A stretch of 64,000 nucleotides of DNA, taken from Salinibacter sp. 10B (GTDB lineage: Bacteria; Bacteroidota; Rhodothermia; Rhodothermales; Salinibacteraceae). This document shows, in pieces, positions 7,732-16,648 of this stretch (position 1 is the stretch's first letter; every line of letters starts with the position of its first letter). The translations under genes and the position numbers were made by a program. Below the pieces are notes generated by a model. The model had not been told where the DNA came from, searched no databases, and saw only the letters and a program-made list of their open reading frames with translations. The stretch spans positions 718,065 to 782,064 of the forward strand of contig NZ_MQWC01000004.1 of the NCBI RefSeq assembly GCF_002954405.1, given 5' to 3'.

Positions 7732-8541
7732 GTGCTAGAACTGCCCCTGTTCGTGCCCTCTCGTCGTCCGCCGCGCCCCCTCCTGCTTCTCGCACTGGCA
7801 TGTAGTCTGGGCCTGCTCGGCTGCAGCGGTCCGTCCTCTACCCGGGCTCCTTCGGCTCTCCCCTCCGCCTTTCCCAATCACTCCGCCGATCAGATTCGGA
7901 CGCGCCTGCAACAACCGAGCGATACCCTCCAGCGGTACGCCGCCGAGGCCCGCGTGTCCGTCCGTACCCCCTCGGAGAACCGATCGTTCAACGCCCAGAT
8001 CCGGCAAGAAAAGGCCGACTCGCTCTTCATGCGGTTCAGCCTCTTCGGCTTTGAAGGCGGCCGCATGCTGCTGACCCCCGATAGTGTCTTCTTCTACGAC
8101 AGCCGCAAGCAAACCCTGCGTGTCGGGCCAGTGGCAAAGGCGCAGCAGATTCTCCCGGCCCCCGTTGCCTCCGACGAGGTGTTCGACAACATGCTCGGCC
8201 TCGCGTCTCCGGACGGCCCCACCGACTGGACCGTAACAGCCGACAGTACGCGCTACTACCTCTCTGACCCTGAGGAGCACCGGCGCTGGACGGTGGATCC
8301 CCGTCACTGGCGCGTCGTCCGATTTACGCGGACGGACGGAAACGGCACGATTCTCGAAAAGCGCCGATTTTCCAACTTTCACACCACGCAGGGGCTGACG
8401 CTGCCCCGCCGTGTGATCTTCGAGCGCCCACAGGAAAACTTGAGGGCCCAAATCGACTATAAGCAGATTCAACTGAATCCGTCGCGCTTGTCCTTCACCC
8501 TGGGCGTTCCCCCAAACGTGCCCCGCCGCCCCCTCCGCTAA
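7732..8541 (+). CDS. DUF4292 outer-membrane-type lipoprotein
   Basis: 269 residues from GTG 7732. A basic N-region, a hydrophobic stretch and the lipobox LLGC (C31) predict a lipoprotein. The mature part is beta-rich: YAAEARVSVRTPSENRSFNAQIRQ and SLFMRFSLFGFEGGRMLLTPDSVFFYDSRKQ are typical of DUF4292, a Bacteroidota family with a LolA/LolB-like half-barrel that may bind lipid. It sits between the TPR protein and the EnvC-like protein, a gene order I recall from other Bacteroidota. A role in outer-membrane lipoprotein or lipid handling is inferred from fold resemblance only. Confidence 0.85.
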   Translation: MLELPLFVPSRRPPRPLLLLALACSLGLLGCSGPSSTRAPSALPSAFPNHSADQIRTRLQQPSDTLQRYAAEARVSVRTPSENRSFNAQIRQEKADSLFMRFSLFGFEGGRMLLTPDSVFFYDSRKQTLRVGPVAKAQQILPAPVASDEVFDNMLGLASPDGPTDWTVTADSTRYYLSDPEEHRRWTVDPRHWRVVRFTRTDGNGTILEKRRFSNFHTTQGLTLPRRVIFERPQENLRAQIDYKQIQLNPSRLSFTLGVPPNVPRRPLR

Positions 8542-8574
8542 GCGGCACGCCTGTACAACCGACCGGCTTTCCCG

Positions 8575-9828
8575 ATGCCTCCGACGTGGTCTTCCGATAG
8601 GAGTAGTGCCCCGCGTTCGGGCCTCCGATGGGGCCTGCTGTTCGTGGCGTGGATGCTCCTCACACTTCCCGTTCAGGCCCAGGAAGACCTGCAGGCCCGT
8701 CGTGCCTCCACCGAAGACCGCCTGCAAAACCTGAAGCAGCAAATTCAGCAGGACCAGTCTCGCCTTCAAGAGACGACCAAAGCCGAAGAGGCCACCCAGG
8801 AAAAGCTGGAATCCCTCCAGCGCGAGATTGCGCTCCGCGAAGAGCTGGTCTCCACCTACCAGCAACGGCTCGACGAGCTCGAACAAGAACGAACGACCCT
8901 TCGCAACAAGCTCCGGGACCTGCAGGACCGGCTCGACGACCTTCAGCAGGAGTACCGGAAACGGGTGGTACACGCCTATAAGTACAACCGCATTCCGGAC
9001 CTGGCCCTCATCCTTGCCTCCCGCTCCATCAACCAAATGCTGGTTCGCATCCGCTACCTCCAGCGCTTTGCACAGCAGCGGCAGGCCCAGCGCTCCGACG
9101 TAAAACAAGCCGCGGCTCAGGTGCGGGCCTCCCGCAAGAAGCTCAAACAGAAGCAGGCCCAGACGGAAGAGCTACTCGCCAACGCGCGTCTGGAGCGCGA
9201 AAACCTGGAGGCCCTCAAAGCCGACCGGCAGCAGGTGATTTCCCAACTTCGCTCCCGCCGCTCGGAGCTGGAGGAACAGATCCAGCAAAAGCAGGCCCAG
9301 GCCCGCCAGATAGAGGAGCAGATCCGTCAGATCGTCGCCAAGGTAGAACGGCGACAGGAGCAGAAGCCGGAGGCGCAGCAAGCCGAACAAGCCGCTCTCT
9401 CCGCCAACTTATCCGCCTCCTTTAAGCAAAACAAGGGGGAGCTGCCGTGGCCTGCCAAGGGGGCAATCACAGAGGGCTTCGGCAACCGCGTCGATCCGGT
9501 ACACGGCACCGAAACGTATCATCCCGGCATTCTCATCGCCACGAATCCGGAAGAGCAGGTCCGTTCCGTATTCAAAGGCACCGTGAGCGGGGTGGACTTC
9601 GTGCCGGGATACGGGACGTATCTCGTAGTGCGGCATGGCGAGTACCTGTCCGTCTACAGCAACTTCTCCACTCTATACGTCGAACAGGGCGACGACGTAG
9701 CGGCCGGCGAGGTGATTGGGCTCGCCGGCACCGACGAGCAGCCGCGCGGGGCCGGCGTCTTCTTCGCCGTCTTCGACCGGGGCCAGAGTACGTCGGTCGA
9801 CCCCACGGCCTGGCTCACCGCTCGGTAG
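8575..9828 (+). CDS. EnvC-like periplasmic coiled-coil protein with degenerate LytM domain
   Basis: 417 residues. Signal peptide to about residue 35, a long Q/E/R-rich coiled coil (36-270), and a C-terminal M23/LytM domain (about 285-417, PWPAKGAITEGFGNRVDP...). The zinc ligands are missing: the first motif reads HPGILI instead of HxGxDI, the region of the second ligand pair reads VYSNFS instead of YxHL, and the last strand has GVFFAV in place of HxHxE. This is the EnvC/NlpD pattern, in which an inactive LytM domain activates N-acetylmuramoyl-L-alanine amidases at division. An amidase gene is not in the window. Last gene of the TPR-DUF4292-EnvC run. Confidence 0.9.
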   Translation: MPPTWSSDRSSAPRSGLRWGLLFVAWMLLTLPVQAQEDLQARRASTEDRLQNLKQQIQQDQSRLQETTKAEEATQEKLESLQREIALREELVSTYQQRLDELEQERTTLRNKLRDLQDRLDDLQQEYRKRVVHAYKYNRIPDLALILASRSINQMLVRIRYLQRFAQQRQAQRSDVKQAAAQVRASRKKLKQKQAQTEELLANARLERENLEALKADRQQVISQLRSRRSELEEQIQQKQAQARQIEEQIRQIVAKVERRQEQKPEAQQAEQAALSANLSASFKQNKGELPWPAKGAITEGFGNRVDPVHGTETYHPGILIATNPEEQVRSVFKGTVSGVDFVPGYGTYLVVRHGEYLSVYSNFSTLYVEQGDDVAAGEVIGLAGTDEQPRGAGVFFAVFDRGQSTSVDPTAWLTAR

Positions 9829-9955
9829 CGGTCCCAACTCATCCGGATTCACAAAAACCTTTCTGCCGGTGGGGACCGGGGATTTGGGATTGGCGGGGAA
9901 CGGAGCGTATTTTGCGTTGATTCACCCCTTCCTCTGTACGCAACCCCTTCCCCCC

Positions 9956-11374
9956 ATGGCTACCCATTACGACTGTGTCATCATCGGCAGCGGGCCCGGC
10001 GGCTACGAAACAGCAGTGCGCGCCTCCCAGCTCGACATGAAGACTGCTATCGTCGAGAAAGATAAGCTCGGGGGTGTGTGCCTGAACGTCGGCTGCATTC
10101 CGACGAAGGCCCTTCTCAAAAGTGCCGAGGTGATGGCGGAGTCTTCCCACCTGTCCGACTTCGGGCTGGAACTGGACGGCTCGGTCTCTCCCAACTTTCC
10201 GAAAGTCATCGAGCGCAGCCGCGGCGCGGCCAACCAGATGAATCAGGGCGTGCAGTTCCTGATGAAGAAAAACGACATCGACGTGCTGTACGGCCGCGGA
10301 CGGCTGGCCGACGACAGCACCGTCGAGATCGAACCATCGGTTAACATGGACGGGGAGGAGATCGGCGAGGAGCAAACGGTGACGGCCGACCACATCATCC
10401 TGGCCACCGGCGCACGCCCGAACGAGCTCCCCTTCCTCCCCATCGACGGCGAGAACGTAATTAGCTCCACGGAGGCGATGCTCCAAACCGAGCAGCCCGA
10501 CTCGATGGTGATCGTCGGTGCCGGCGCCATCGGCGTCGAGTTTGCCTACTTCTACCACCACATGGGCACAGACGTGACGATCATCGAGGTGATGGACCGC
10601 ATCGTGCCGAACGAGGACAAGGACGTGTCCAAAGAGCTGACGAAAGCCTACAAGCGAATGGGCATTGACGTGATGACGGGGGCCGGCGTACAGGGCGTCG
10701 ACGACAGCGGATCGCCGCTCGAAGTGGAGGTCGATACGGGCGACGGCACCGAACACCTCGAATGCGACCAGGTCCTTTCTGCCGTGGGCGTCGTGGGCAA
10801 TGTCGAAAACCTCGGCCTCGAAGAGGTGGGTGTCGAGACAGACGGCAACGACATCGTGGTGGACGACTACTACCGAACCAACGTGGATGGCGTGTACGCC
10901 ATCGGCGACGTGACGGGCGCCCCCTGGCTCGCGCACAAGGCCAGCCACGAAGGCATCCTCTGCATCGAGAACATTGCGGGTCACGACGTGCGGCCGATCG
11001 ACAAGAACGACATCCCGGCCTGCACCTACTGCCAGCCGCAGATCGCGTCCGTGGGCTATACCGAAGAGGAGGCGAAGGAGGAAGGCTACGACGTGAAGGT
11101 TGGCAAATTCCCGTTCAAGGCCAACGGCAAGGCCGCCGCGCTGGGTCACCAGGACGGCTTCGTCAAGACCATCTACGACGACAAGTACGGCGAATTCCTG
11201 GGCTGCCACATCATTGGCAACGACGCCACGGAGCTGATCGCGGAGGTCGTGGCCTCGCGCAAGCTGGAAACGACGGGCCACGAGATTATGGAGTCCATGC
11301 ACCCGCACCCGACGCTCTCGGAGGCGGTGATGGAGGCCACCCGCTCCGCTTACGGCCAGCCGATTAATATCTAA
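9956..11374 (+). CDS. lpdA: dihydrolipoyl dehydrogenase (E3)
   Basis: 472 residues. Reoxidises dihydrolipoamide in 2-oxoacid dehydrogenase complexes and the glycine cleavage system, passing electrons via FAD to NAD. Visible: FAD motif GSGPGG (11-16), redox-active disulfide C42-LNVG-C47 followed by IPTK, the NAD-binding GAGAIGVEFAYF, the second FAD site TNVDGVYAIGDV, and the C-terminal HPHPTLSE motif carrying the catalytic His-Glu pair. ATG 9956 is chosen because homology begins at HYDCVIIGSG. The protein is rich in Asp and Glu, consistent with salt adaptation. No E1/E2 genes are adjacent. A strong terminator follows 22 bp downstream. Confidence 0.97.
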   Translation: MATHYDCVIIGSGPGGYETAVRASQLDMKTAIVEKDKLGGVCLNVGCIPTKALLKSAEVMAESSHLSDFGLELDGSVSPNFPKVIERSRGAANQMNQGVQFLMKKNDIDVLYGRGRLADDSTVEIEPSVNMDGEEIGEEQTVTADHIILATGARPNELPFLPIDGENVISSTEAMLQTEQPDSMVIVGAGAIGVEFAYFYHHMGTDVTIIEVMDRIVPNEDKDVSKELTKAYKRMGIDVMTGAGVQGVDDSGSPLEVEVDTGDGTEHLECDQVLSAVGVVGNVENLGLEEVGVETDGNDIVVDDYYRTNVDGVYAIGDVTGAPWLAHKASHEGILCIENIAGHDVRPIDKNDIPACTYCQPQIASVGYTEEEAKEEGYDVKVGKFPFKANGKAAALGHQDGFVKTIYDDKYGEFLGCHIIGNDATELIAEVVASRKLETTGHEIMESMHPHPTLSEAVMEATRSAYGQPINI

Positions 11375-11395
11375 GCTCTGTTCTGCTTCTCTTTC

Positions 11396-11436
11396 ACGGC
11401 GCCGTTCCGTAATCGGAGCGGCGCCGTTTTCTTTTT
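11396..11436 (+). terminator. Rho-independent terminator of lpdA
   Basis: A 14-bp stem (ACGGCGCCGTTCCG with CGGAGCGGCGCCGT, one G-U pair), a 4-base loop TAAT and the T-rich tract TTTTCTTTTT. It begins 21 bases after the lpdA stop. Confidence 0.93.
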
Positions 11437-11501
11437 GTGGGATTCCAAAAGAATGGTGCGGGTACATCCCCACTGCAGAACCGAGCAAACGACCGCGCTC
11501 A

Positions 11502-13226
11502 TCAGAGACTCGTCCGCATGGGCTGGGGCCATTCGATCTCCACCCCTTGCCCTGTTAGAAACTGCTGAAACTGATCCAATACCGCTTCTCGCTCCCGCAC
11601 CTCTTTTAGCCGTCTCTCCTCCTCGATGCAAAACGACGCAAGCAGCCCTGCAGACTCTCCGATATTCCACTCCACCGGATGGAGGCGATAGCAGCCATTT
11701 GCGATGTGGGTGACCCCAATGTTTTTGCAGGCTGGGATCAGGTTCTTCGTCTTTACCGGAATGAGGGAGCCCAGCGGAATCTGGAACGGAAGAGAGCTGA
11801 AGTCGACGTAATTTCGCCCGCCGGTTGACGGATGCAGGTCGATTCGATATGCCCCCACCCCAACCGAGTCCTCAAACTCGGCGGCCGTTACGTCCTCGGT
11901 CCCCTCTCCAGTGATGTCCATCCTCGCCTCCGCCCCCACGTGCCGCTCTGTCACTGTAAATTCGGCCTTGATTCGGCGTGCCTCGCGAACGTACGGGTAC
12001 TTCGCCAGGCCATGGTCGGTCCCTCCCATGACGTCTCCACGCAGACGCAACTCGGGCCACCCCACGCCCCCATCCGGACGGGGGGCCTCTGTCTGCAGCC
12101 AGTAGAGCAGCGACCGACTCAACTGCTGTGCCTCGTGTAGATTCTGCTTTCTTTCCTCTTCGTCCACCTCCAGGATATTCCCCAACCAGTAGTCATTTTG
12201 CGGCCAATTGACGAGGGAGATGCCGCCCTCGTACCCGGCCCCCTCAAAGTTGGAGGGATCGATGAGGCGCCTGTACTTCCAAAAGTTGAAGCCCTCGCTT
12301 TCTCCTGCCGGGTTGAAGCCCGCAGTCGTCGGCTCCAACGTTCTCGGATTCGTGTAGGTGAAGTCCAACAACCGTCCTGGCCACGACGGGTCCAGGTCGG
12401 GCTCGTACGAGCGCCAGAAATCGTACATGTCCGGCTTTTCGATGGTACGCCGCTTGCCCTCAACATAGTCGACCGCGAAGCACCAGGTCAGGGCCTGAAA
12501 ACTCTCAGGATCTGGTTCGTCGGGCGCGTGGGGCTCTCCGGTTTGGTGTACCGATTCCGCCCCCGTGACGTACGCCGTGTCCGTCAGGGGCAACACATCT
12601 CCCAACTCCGTCGCATCCAGAAAGAAGTCAGCCGTTATGTCTACGTCCGCCTCCGTCCTCGTATCCTGAACCGTGACCGACTCCACCCGATCGCCAGTGA
12701 CAGAGGCGGACACCGGCACATGATTCGTCACGATGGTTAGCAGGCCGCTGCTGACGTACGGCTGCAGCATGGACCGCAGCACGGCCAGCGAGATTCGCGG
12801 CTCGTGACAGATGCGCGAGACCGCACAACTGCCGGGATTGAAGTGCCGTGTTCCGTGCGCCTCCGCGTTGAGGTTGTATGAGCGACGATAGTAGTCCCTG
12901 ACCGCGCGACGGTATTCGCGGTACGATTCGGTGGCCCCGAACTGCTCAATCCACGGGTGCTCATCGGGAGGAACGCCTTGCTGCGACAACTGCCCTCCAA
13001 TCCACTCCGTTTGTTCCGTCATCACGACCCGGTGCCCGTTCCGAACGGCAGCAAGGGCGGCCGCACATCCTCCAACGCCGCCGCCGATGATGCCGATGTC
13101 GGCCTGAATCTCTCCTCGCGAAAGCGAATCGACCACATACTCCAGATTGTCGATCCCACGCAGTCCTCCCATCCCCGATAGAGAGGCTCCCATTCCGAGC
13201 AGCTGCAAAAACCGACGCCGTTCCAT
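11502..13226 (-). CDS. Tat-exported FAD-dependent oxidoreductase
   Basis: 574 residues. The N-terminus MERRRFLQLLGMGASLSG carries a twin-arginine-like motif, so export in folded form with FAD is likely. The dinucleotide fold is at about 42-70 (DIGIIGGGVGGCAAALAAVRNG) and continues with WIGGQLSQQGVPPDEH. This is the FAD_oxidored family, often found in carbohydrate loci of Bacteroidota and Planctomycetota, with no settled reaction. Cysteines C133 and C139 (SCAVSRICHEP) are conserved in similar proteins as I recall. It is the last gene of the minus-strand run and stands 70 bp after the M1 peptidase. The substrate is unknown; a sugar or sugar acid is a guess from the nearby uronate genes. Confidence 0.82.
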   Translation of the reverse strand: MERRRFLQLLGMGASLSGMGGLRGIDNLEYVVDSLSRGEIQADIGIIGGGVGGCAAALAAVRNGHRVVMTEQTEWIGGQLSQQGVPPDEHPWIEQFGATESYREYRRAVRDYYRRSYNLNAEAHGTRHFNPGSCAVSRICHEPRISLAVLRSMLQPYVSSGLLTIVTNHVPVSASVTGDRVESVTVQDTRTEADVDITADFFLDATELGDVLPLTDTAYVTGAESVHQTGEPHAPDEPDPESFQALTWCFAVDYVEGKRRTIEKPDMYDFWRSYEPDLDPSWPGRLLDFTYTNPRTLEPTTAGFNPAGESEGFNFWKYRRLIDPSNFEGAGYEGGISLVNWPQNDYWLGNILEVDEEERKQNLHEAQQLSRSLLYWLQTEAPRPDGGVGWPELRLRGDVMGGTDHGLAKYPYVREARRIKAEFTVTERHVGAEARMDITGEGTEDVTAAEFEDSVGVGAYRIDLHPSTGGRNYVDFSSLPFQIPLGSLIPVKTKNLIPACKNIGVTHIANGCYRLHPVEWNIGESAGLLASFCIEEERRLKEVREREAVLDQFQQFLTGQGVEIEWPQPMRTSL

Positions 13227-13296
13227 CGTTTGTGCTATCTGTTGAATACGAAAATGTCGTCGAAAGAGCCGTGGTTGCCGTCTCGGATCGGTCGGG

Positions 13297-14931
13297 TCAC
13301 CGCGCCTTCAGCACCCATCCCTTCGGATCGATTCGAATTTCTGCCTGCGGCGATACGTCAAGGCGTCCCTCCCCGCCGGTCATCGAGACGGTTTGTTTCT
13401 CCCCCGCCACCCGAACGGGAACCGGCACCTCAAACCGTTCGGCCGAATTCGCCCACCGAAGCGTAAGCTGCCCCTCCGTGCGAGTTGAATCCAGCCGTGG
13501 GAGGTCAGCCTGATAGAGGTACGTCTCCGCAAACGCGTCGAGCTCCCGCCCGGCAACCGATTCGGCCCTCCGAAGAAACTCGTCGGTGTCCACGTGCCGA
13601 CACGCCTGCCCCGCGGTCGAGTCCGGTGCAATGAATTGGCGAAGTACCGTTTCGACGGCGTCCTTGCCGATCCTGGAACGGAGCGTGTGGAGAACGAGGG
13701 CGCCTTTGTAGTACACGTCGCGCCCATAGATGCTTTGAGCAGAGGTCGGCTCTGTGCGAGCGATGGGTGCACGATTGGCCACCTGACGGCGGAAATAGTC
13801 GATGACCTCGTGGTAAGCCTCCGGGCCCCGCAACGACTCGGCGTAGAGGGCCTCCAGGTAGGTCGCCGTGCCCTCGTGGATCCAAAAATCTTTCCAGTCG
13901 CGCACCGTCAGGCAGTTGCCGTACCACTCGTGCGCCAGTTCATGGAAGTGTAGCGCATCGAACCCAGCGTCGTACCCGAGTCCCCCCGACCGATTGAAGT
14001 CATTCCCATAGGCAATGAGGGTCTGGTGCTCCATCCCCAAGAAGGGCGTCTGTGCAATGCCGTACTTATCGGTCCGGAACGGGTACGCCCCAAGGGTCTC
14101 CTCCAAAAATCGGAGATGATCCAGAAAATGCGGCAGATTGGCCTGCGCCTGGGCCGTATCCCCCGGCAGGGCGTAGAAAGAGACCGGAATCGGTGTGCCC
14201 GCAGTGCTGGCATACGTAGTGTCGACCGTCTCGTAGGGCGCCACGTTCATCGTGACCGCGTAGGTATTGATGGACGTCGACACGTGCCAGCGGTACGTCT
14301 TCGTGCTGTCGGAGGCGCGCGTGACGTCCCGCAGCACCCCGTTCGACGCAGCGACGAGGGTGTCGGGGACCGTAAAGGCCAAGTCCATCGAATCCGGCTC
14401 ATCAGAGGGGTGATCCTTCACCGGCCACCACAAATCGGCTCCCGCCGTCTGCCCCGAAGTGGCAATCCACGGATCCCCGTTCGGAGTCTCGGCCCAGGTA
14501 AGCCCGCCCTGCCACGGCGGATTGGGAGCCACGCGGGGCGTCCCTTCGTACGCGACCGTGAGCGACACCCGATCCCCGGCGGTCTTCAGCCCCGGGAGAT
14601 CGATCCACAACTCGTTCTCGTCGTTCTTGCGCCGAAACGATCGTGACCGCTGGTCCTCCCCCTGCCAAATGTCCGTCACCGACAGCCGGCGGTCGAGATT
14701 CAAGACAAAGACCCCAAGCGAATCAGTGACGTCGGCTTGTACCGTCAGTCGACCGTCAACCGACTGTCGGTCCGGGTGCACAGTGAGGGCCAAGTCGTAG
14801 TGCGTCACGTCGTAGGCGGCCTGTTCAGGAAGGAGCCGCCCGCCCGAGTCTTGTGCGGGGGCCGTCTGGCAGCCAGTCGCAAGGACGAACGAGAGGAAGA
14901 GAAAGAACCACGTGAACCGATCGGGGTGCAT
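13297..14931 (-). CDS. M1 family metallopeptidase, lipoprotein
   Basis: 544 residues. A lipobox (LATGC, C21) predicts a membrane-anchored, exported enzyme. Residues 35-230 form the N-terminal beta domain (DVTHYDLALTVHPDRQSVDG). The zinc site is complete: H330-E331-x2-H334 in HFHELAHEWYGN and E353 in WIHEGTATYLE. The substrate-amine motif GMEHQ (299-303) replaces the common GAMEN. A short C-terminal domain follows; the protein is smaller than full aminopeptidase N (about 870 residues) because the large helical domain is absent. The likely role is trimming of peptides outside the cytoplasm. The gene stands alone between a J-domain protein and the FAD oxidoreductase. Confidence 0.93.
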   Translation of the reverse strand: MHPDRFTWFFLFLSFVLATGCQTAPAQDSGGRLLPEQAAYDVTHYDLALTVHPDRQSVDGRLTVQADVTDSLGVFVLNLDRRLSVTDIWQGEDQRSRSFRRKNDENELWIDLPGLKTAGDRVSLTVAYEGTPRVAPNPPWQGGLTWAETPNGDPWIATSGQTAGADLWWPVKDHPSDEPDSMDLAFTVPDTLVAASNGVLRDVTRASDSTKTYRWHVSTSINTYAVTMNVAPYETVDTTYASTAGTPIPVSFYALPGDTAQAQANLPHFLDHLRFLEETLGAYPFRTDKYGIAQTPFLGMEHQTLIAYGNDFNRSGGLGYDAGFDALHFHELAHEWYGNCLTVRDWKDFWIHEGTATYLEALYAESLRGPEAYHEVIDYFRRQVANRAPIARTEPTSAQSIYGRDVYYKGALVLHTLRSRIGKDAVETVLRQFIAPDSTAGQACRHVDTDEFLRRAESVAGRELDAFAETYLYQADLPRLDSTRTEGQLTLRWANSAERFEVPVPVRVAGEKQTVSMTGGEGRLDVSPQAEIRIDPKGWVLKAR

Positions 14932-15051
14932 GTAGACGAAAGAGGATCGAACGGGTAGCGAACGCCTCTTGTACCTCCGTTCCTAGCGCTTGTTGTCCCG
15001 GCAGGGACTCTCGCGGCCAGACGCGTGGGTACGAGCCTGTCCGGAAGACTG

Positions 15052-15615
15052 CTACCCGCGAAGGAACAGATCGGCGTAGCCCCAGGCGTATCCGAGGACA
15101 AAACCGTAGACGCCACCGAGAGCCGTGCAGAGCAACAGATCGACCAAGAAAACGTCCGTTGCGTAGATGGCCCCGGGCTCTATCAGAAAAAACAAGGCCC
15201 CCAATCCACTGCAAAGCGGGACGGTGACCGAGGTTCGTCCATGGATGGTCTCGTAATCGGCCGAGAGGCCGCCCACCTTGTCCAGAATCGCCTGACTGAC
15301 AGAAATGGTGCGGGGCTCCTCCTTGGAACGTCGTCGCCATTCCTCTTTGTAGGACCGCCGGCGCACGTGTACCTCGTCCACCGTGTCGGCGACATCCGTT
15401 TCTTCGTCGGAGGCGTCATATTTTGCCCGCCTCTGCGGATCGCTCAGGAGTTCAAAGGCTTTTCGGACCCGCTGGAATTCCTCCTTTGCAGCGTCTTCTT
15501 TCCCCTCCGCCGCCCGATCCGGATGACATTCGAGGGCCCGCTCCCGAAACGCCTCCTTAATCTCTTCCTGACTGGCATCTTGACGGACCCCAAGAACGGC
15601 GTAGCAGTCCATCAT
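15052..15615 (-). CDS. membrane-anchored J-domain protein
   Basis: 187 residues from ATG 15615 (MMDCYAVLGVRQDAS). Residues 3-66 form a J domain with the HPD motif (ECHPDRAAEG), which would stimulate Hsp70 ATP hydrolysis. There is no Gly/Phe region or zinc finger, so this is a type-III J-protein. A charged linker follows, then two hydrophobic segments at the C-terminus (around 132-150 and 155-180), suggesting a membrane anchor with the J domain in the cytoplasm. No DnaK or GrpE gene is close. The frame is open further upstream, but homology begins at the chosen start. The partner Hsp70 and cargo are unknown. Confidence 0.85.
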   Translation of the reverse strand: MMDCYAVLGVRQDASQEEIKEAFRERALECHPDRAAEGKEDAAKEEFQRVRKAFELLSDPQRRAKYDASDEETDVADTVDEVHVRRRSYKEEWRRRSKEEPRTISVSQAILDKVGGLSADYETIHGRTSVTVPLCSGLGALFFLIEPGAIYATDVFLVDLLLCTALGGVYGFVLGYAWGYADLFLRG

Positions 15616-15745
15616 GGCCGAAATGCAGGTGCGTGGTGGAGTCGGTGGAGAAGGCTCCCAGACTGTTATTAAAATCCACCGGCCGGACGACTGTTGCACG
15701 CCGGATCGAATTCATATCCCTGCCCTCACACTTTTCCGCCTCGCT

Positions 15746-16462
15746 CTACGCTGGCGCCCGTAGTGACGCCTCCGGATCCAGGGCCTCCAGCAGGTGCAGG
15801 ACAATTTGGGCCGAGGATCGCGCCGCCTCGTGCAGAAACGCCTGAAAATCGATGTCCGACGACCCGTCGGCACGGTCGGAAATGGCGCGCACGAGTAGAA
15901 ACGGCACGTCGTTAAGGGTGCAAACCTGCCCGACCGCCGCCCCCTCCATCTCGACGCAGTCGCCGTCGAGCTCCTCCTGAATCTGCGCCCGGAGCGTTTC
16001 CTCCTGAATAAAGGCATCGCCGGTGCAGACTCGTCCCCTCCGAATCGAATGCTCAGCCAGGTCCACCTCCATGGCACGCGCGACCAGTTGCTCCGCCGCG
16101 GAGAAAAACCGCAGGTTGGAGAACGGGATCTGTCCTCGCGGCAGGCCCAAAAATTCCACCGTCACGTCATGTTGCACGCAATCCTTAGCCACAATCACAT
16201 CCCCAATATCGAGTCCATCGTGAAGTGCCCCCGCCGCCCCCGTACAGATCACCGCGCCGACATCGAAGACATCAATGAGCAGCTGCGTGCACATCGCCGC
16301 GTTGACCTTGCCGACCCCGCCCTTCACCAAAACGAGATCGTGCCCGTGATACCGGGCCTTATGGAGAGTACGTCCGGCCTGTTCGCGACTCCCTACTACC
16401 GTACAGGCATCTAGATAGTGCTCAATCTCTTCCGCCATCGCGGACATGATTGCAAGTGCCAT
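15746..16462 (-). CDS. mtnN: 5'-methylthioadenosine/S-adenosylhomocysteine nucleosidase
   Basis: 238 residues. Splits MTA and SAH (and often 5'-deoxyadenosine) into adenine and the ribose derivative, recycling SAM by-products in the cytoplasm. Visible: SAMAEEIEH with the catalytic glutamate near residue 11-12, GGVGKVNAA in the phosphorylase-like fold, the ribose-binding CVEMEGAA near 180, and RAISDRADG with the catalytic aspartate near 205. The start is ATG 16462; M6 is a possible alternative that would match the usual family N-terminus. It lies downstream of the SDR on the same strand with a 186-bp gap, probably as a separate unit. Confidence 0.93.
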   Translation of the reverse strand: MALAIMSAMAEEIEHYLDACTVVGSREQAGRTLHKARYHGHDLVLVKGGVGKVNAAMCTQLLIDVFDVGAVICTGAAGALHDGLDIGDVIVAKDCVQHDVTVEFLGLPRGQIPFSNLRFFSAAEQLVARAMEVDLAEHSIRRGRVCTGDAFIQEETLRAQIQEELDGDCVEMEGAAVGQVCTLNDVPFLLVRAISDRADGSSDIDFQAFLHEAARSSAQIVLHLLEALDPEASLRAPA

Positions 16463-16648
16463 CGTGCGGGGGCCGTTGGGGAAAGACCGCGAGTACTGCT
16501 CCTATCAAAAGGCAGCGTGCACCAAAATGTACAGCACACGCTCCCAAACGCCAATCCCCCTACTCGATCTCTCTGTCCCCACCCATTGCCCTCCCACCCC
16601 GGCACGAGCCCCGCCCTTTCCTTACAGCCACAGGACCGGCCGTATTTT

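Noticed and set aside
7735-9108. Long minus-strand open frame opposite the DUF4292 and EnvC-like genes
   Set aside because: It lies wholly antisense to two well-supported genes and has no recognisable domain; G/C-rich codon use produces such frames.
9839-11488. Minus-strand open frame of about 550 codons opposite lpdA
   Set aside because: Antisense shadow of dihydrolipoyl dehydrogenase, with many His/Val/Arg runs and no family motif.
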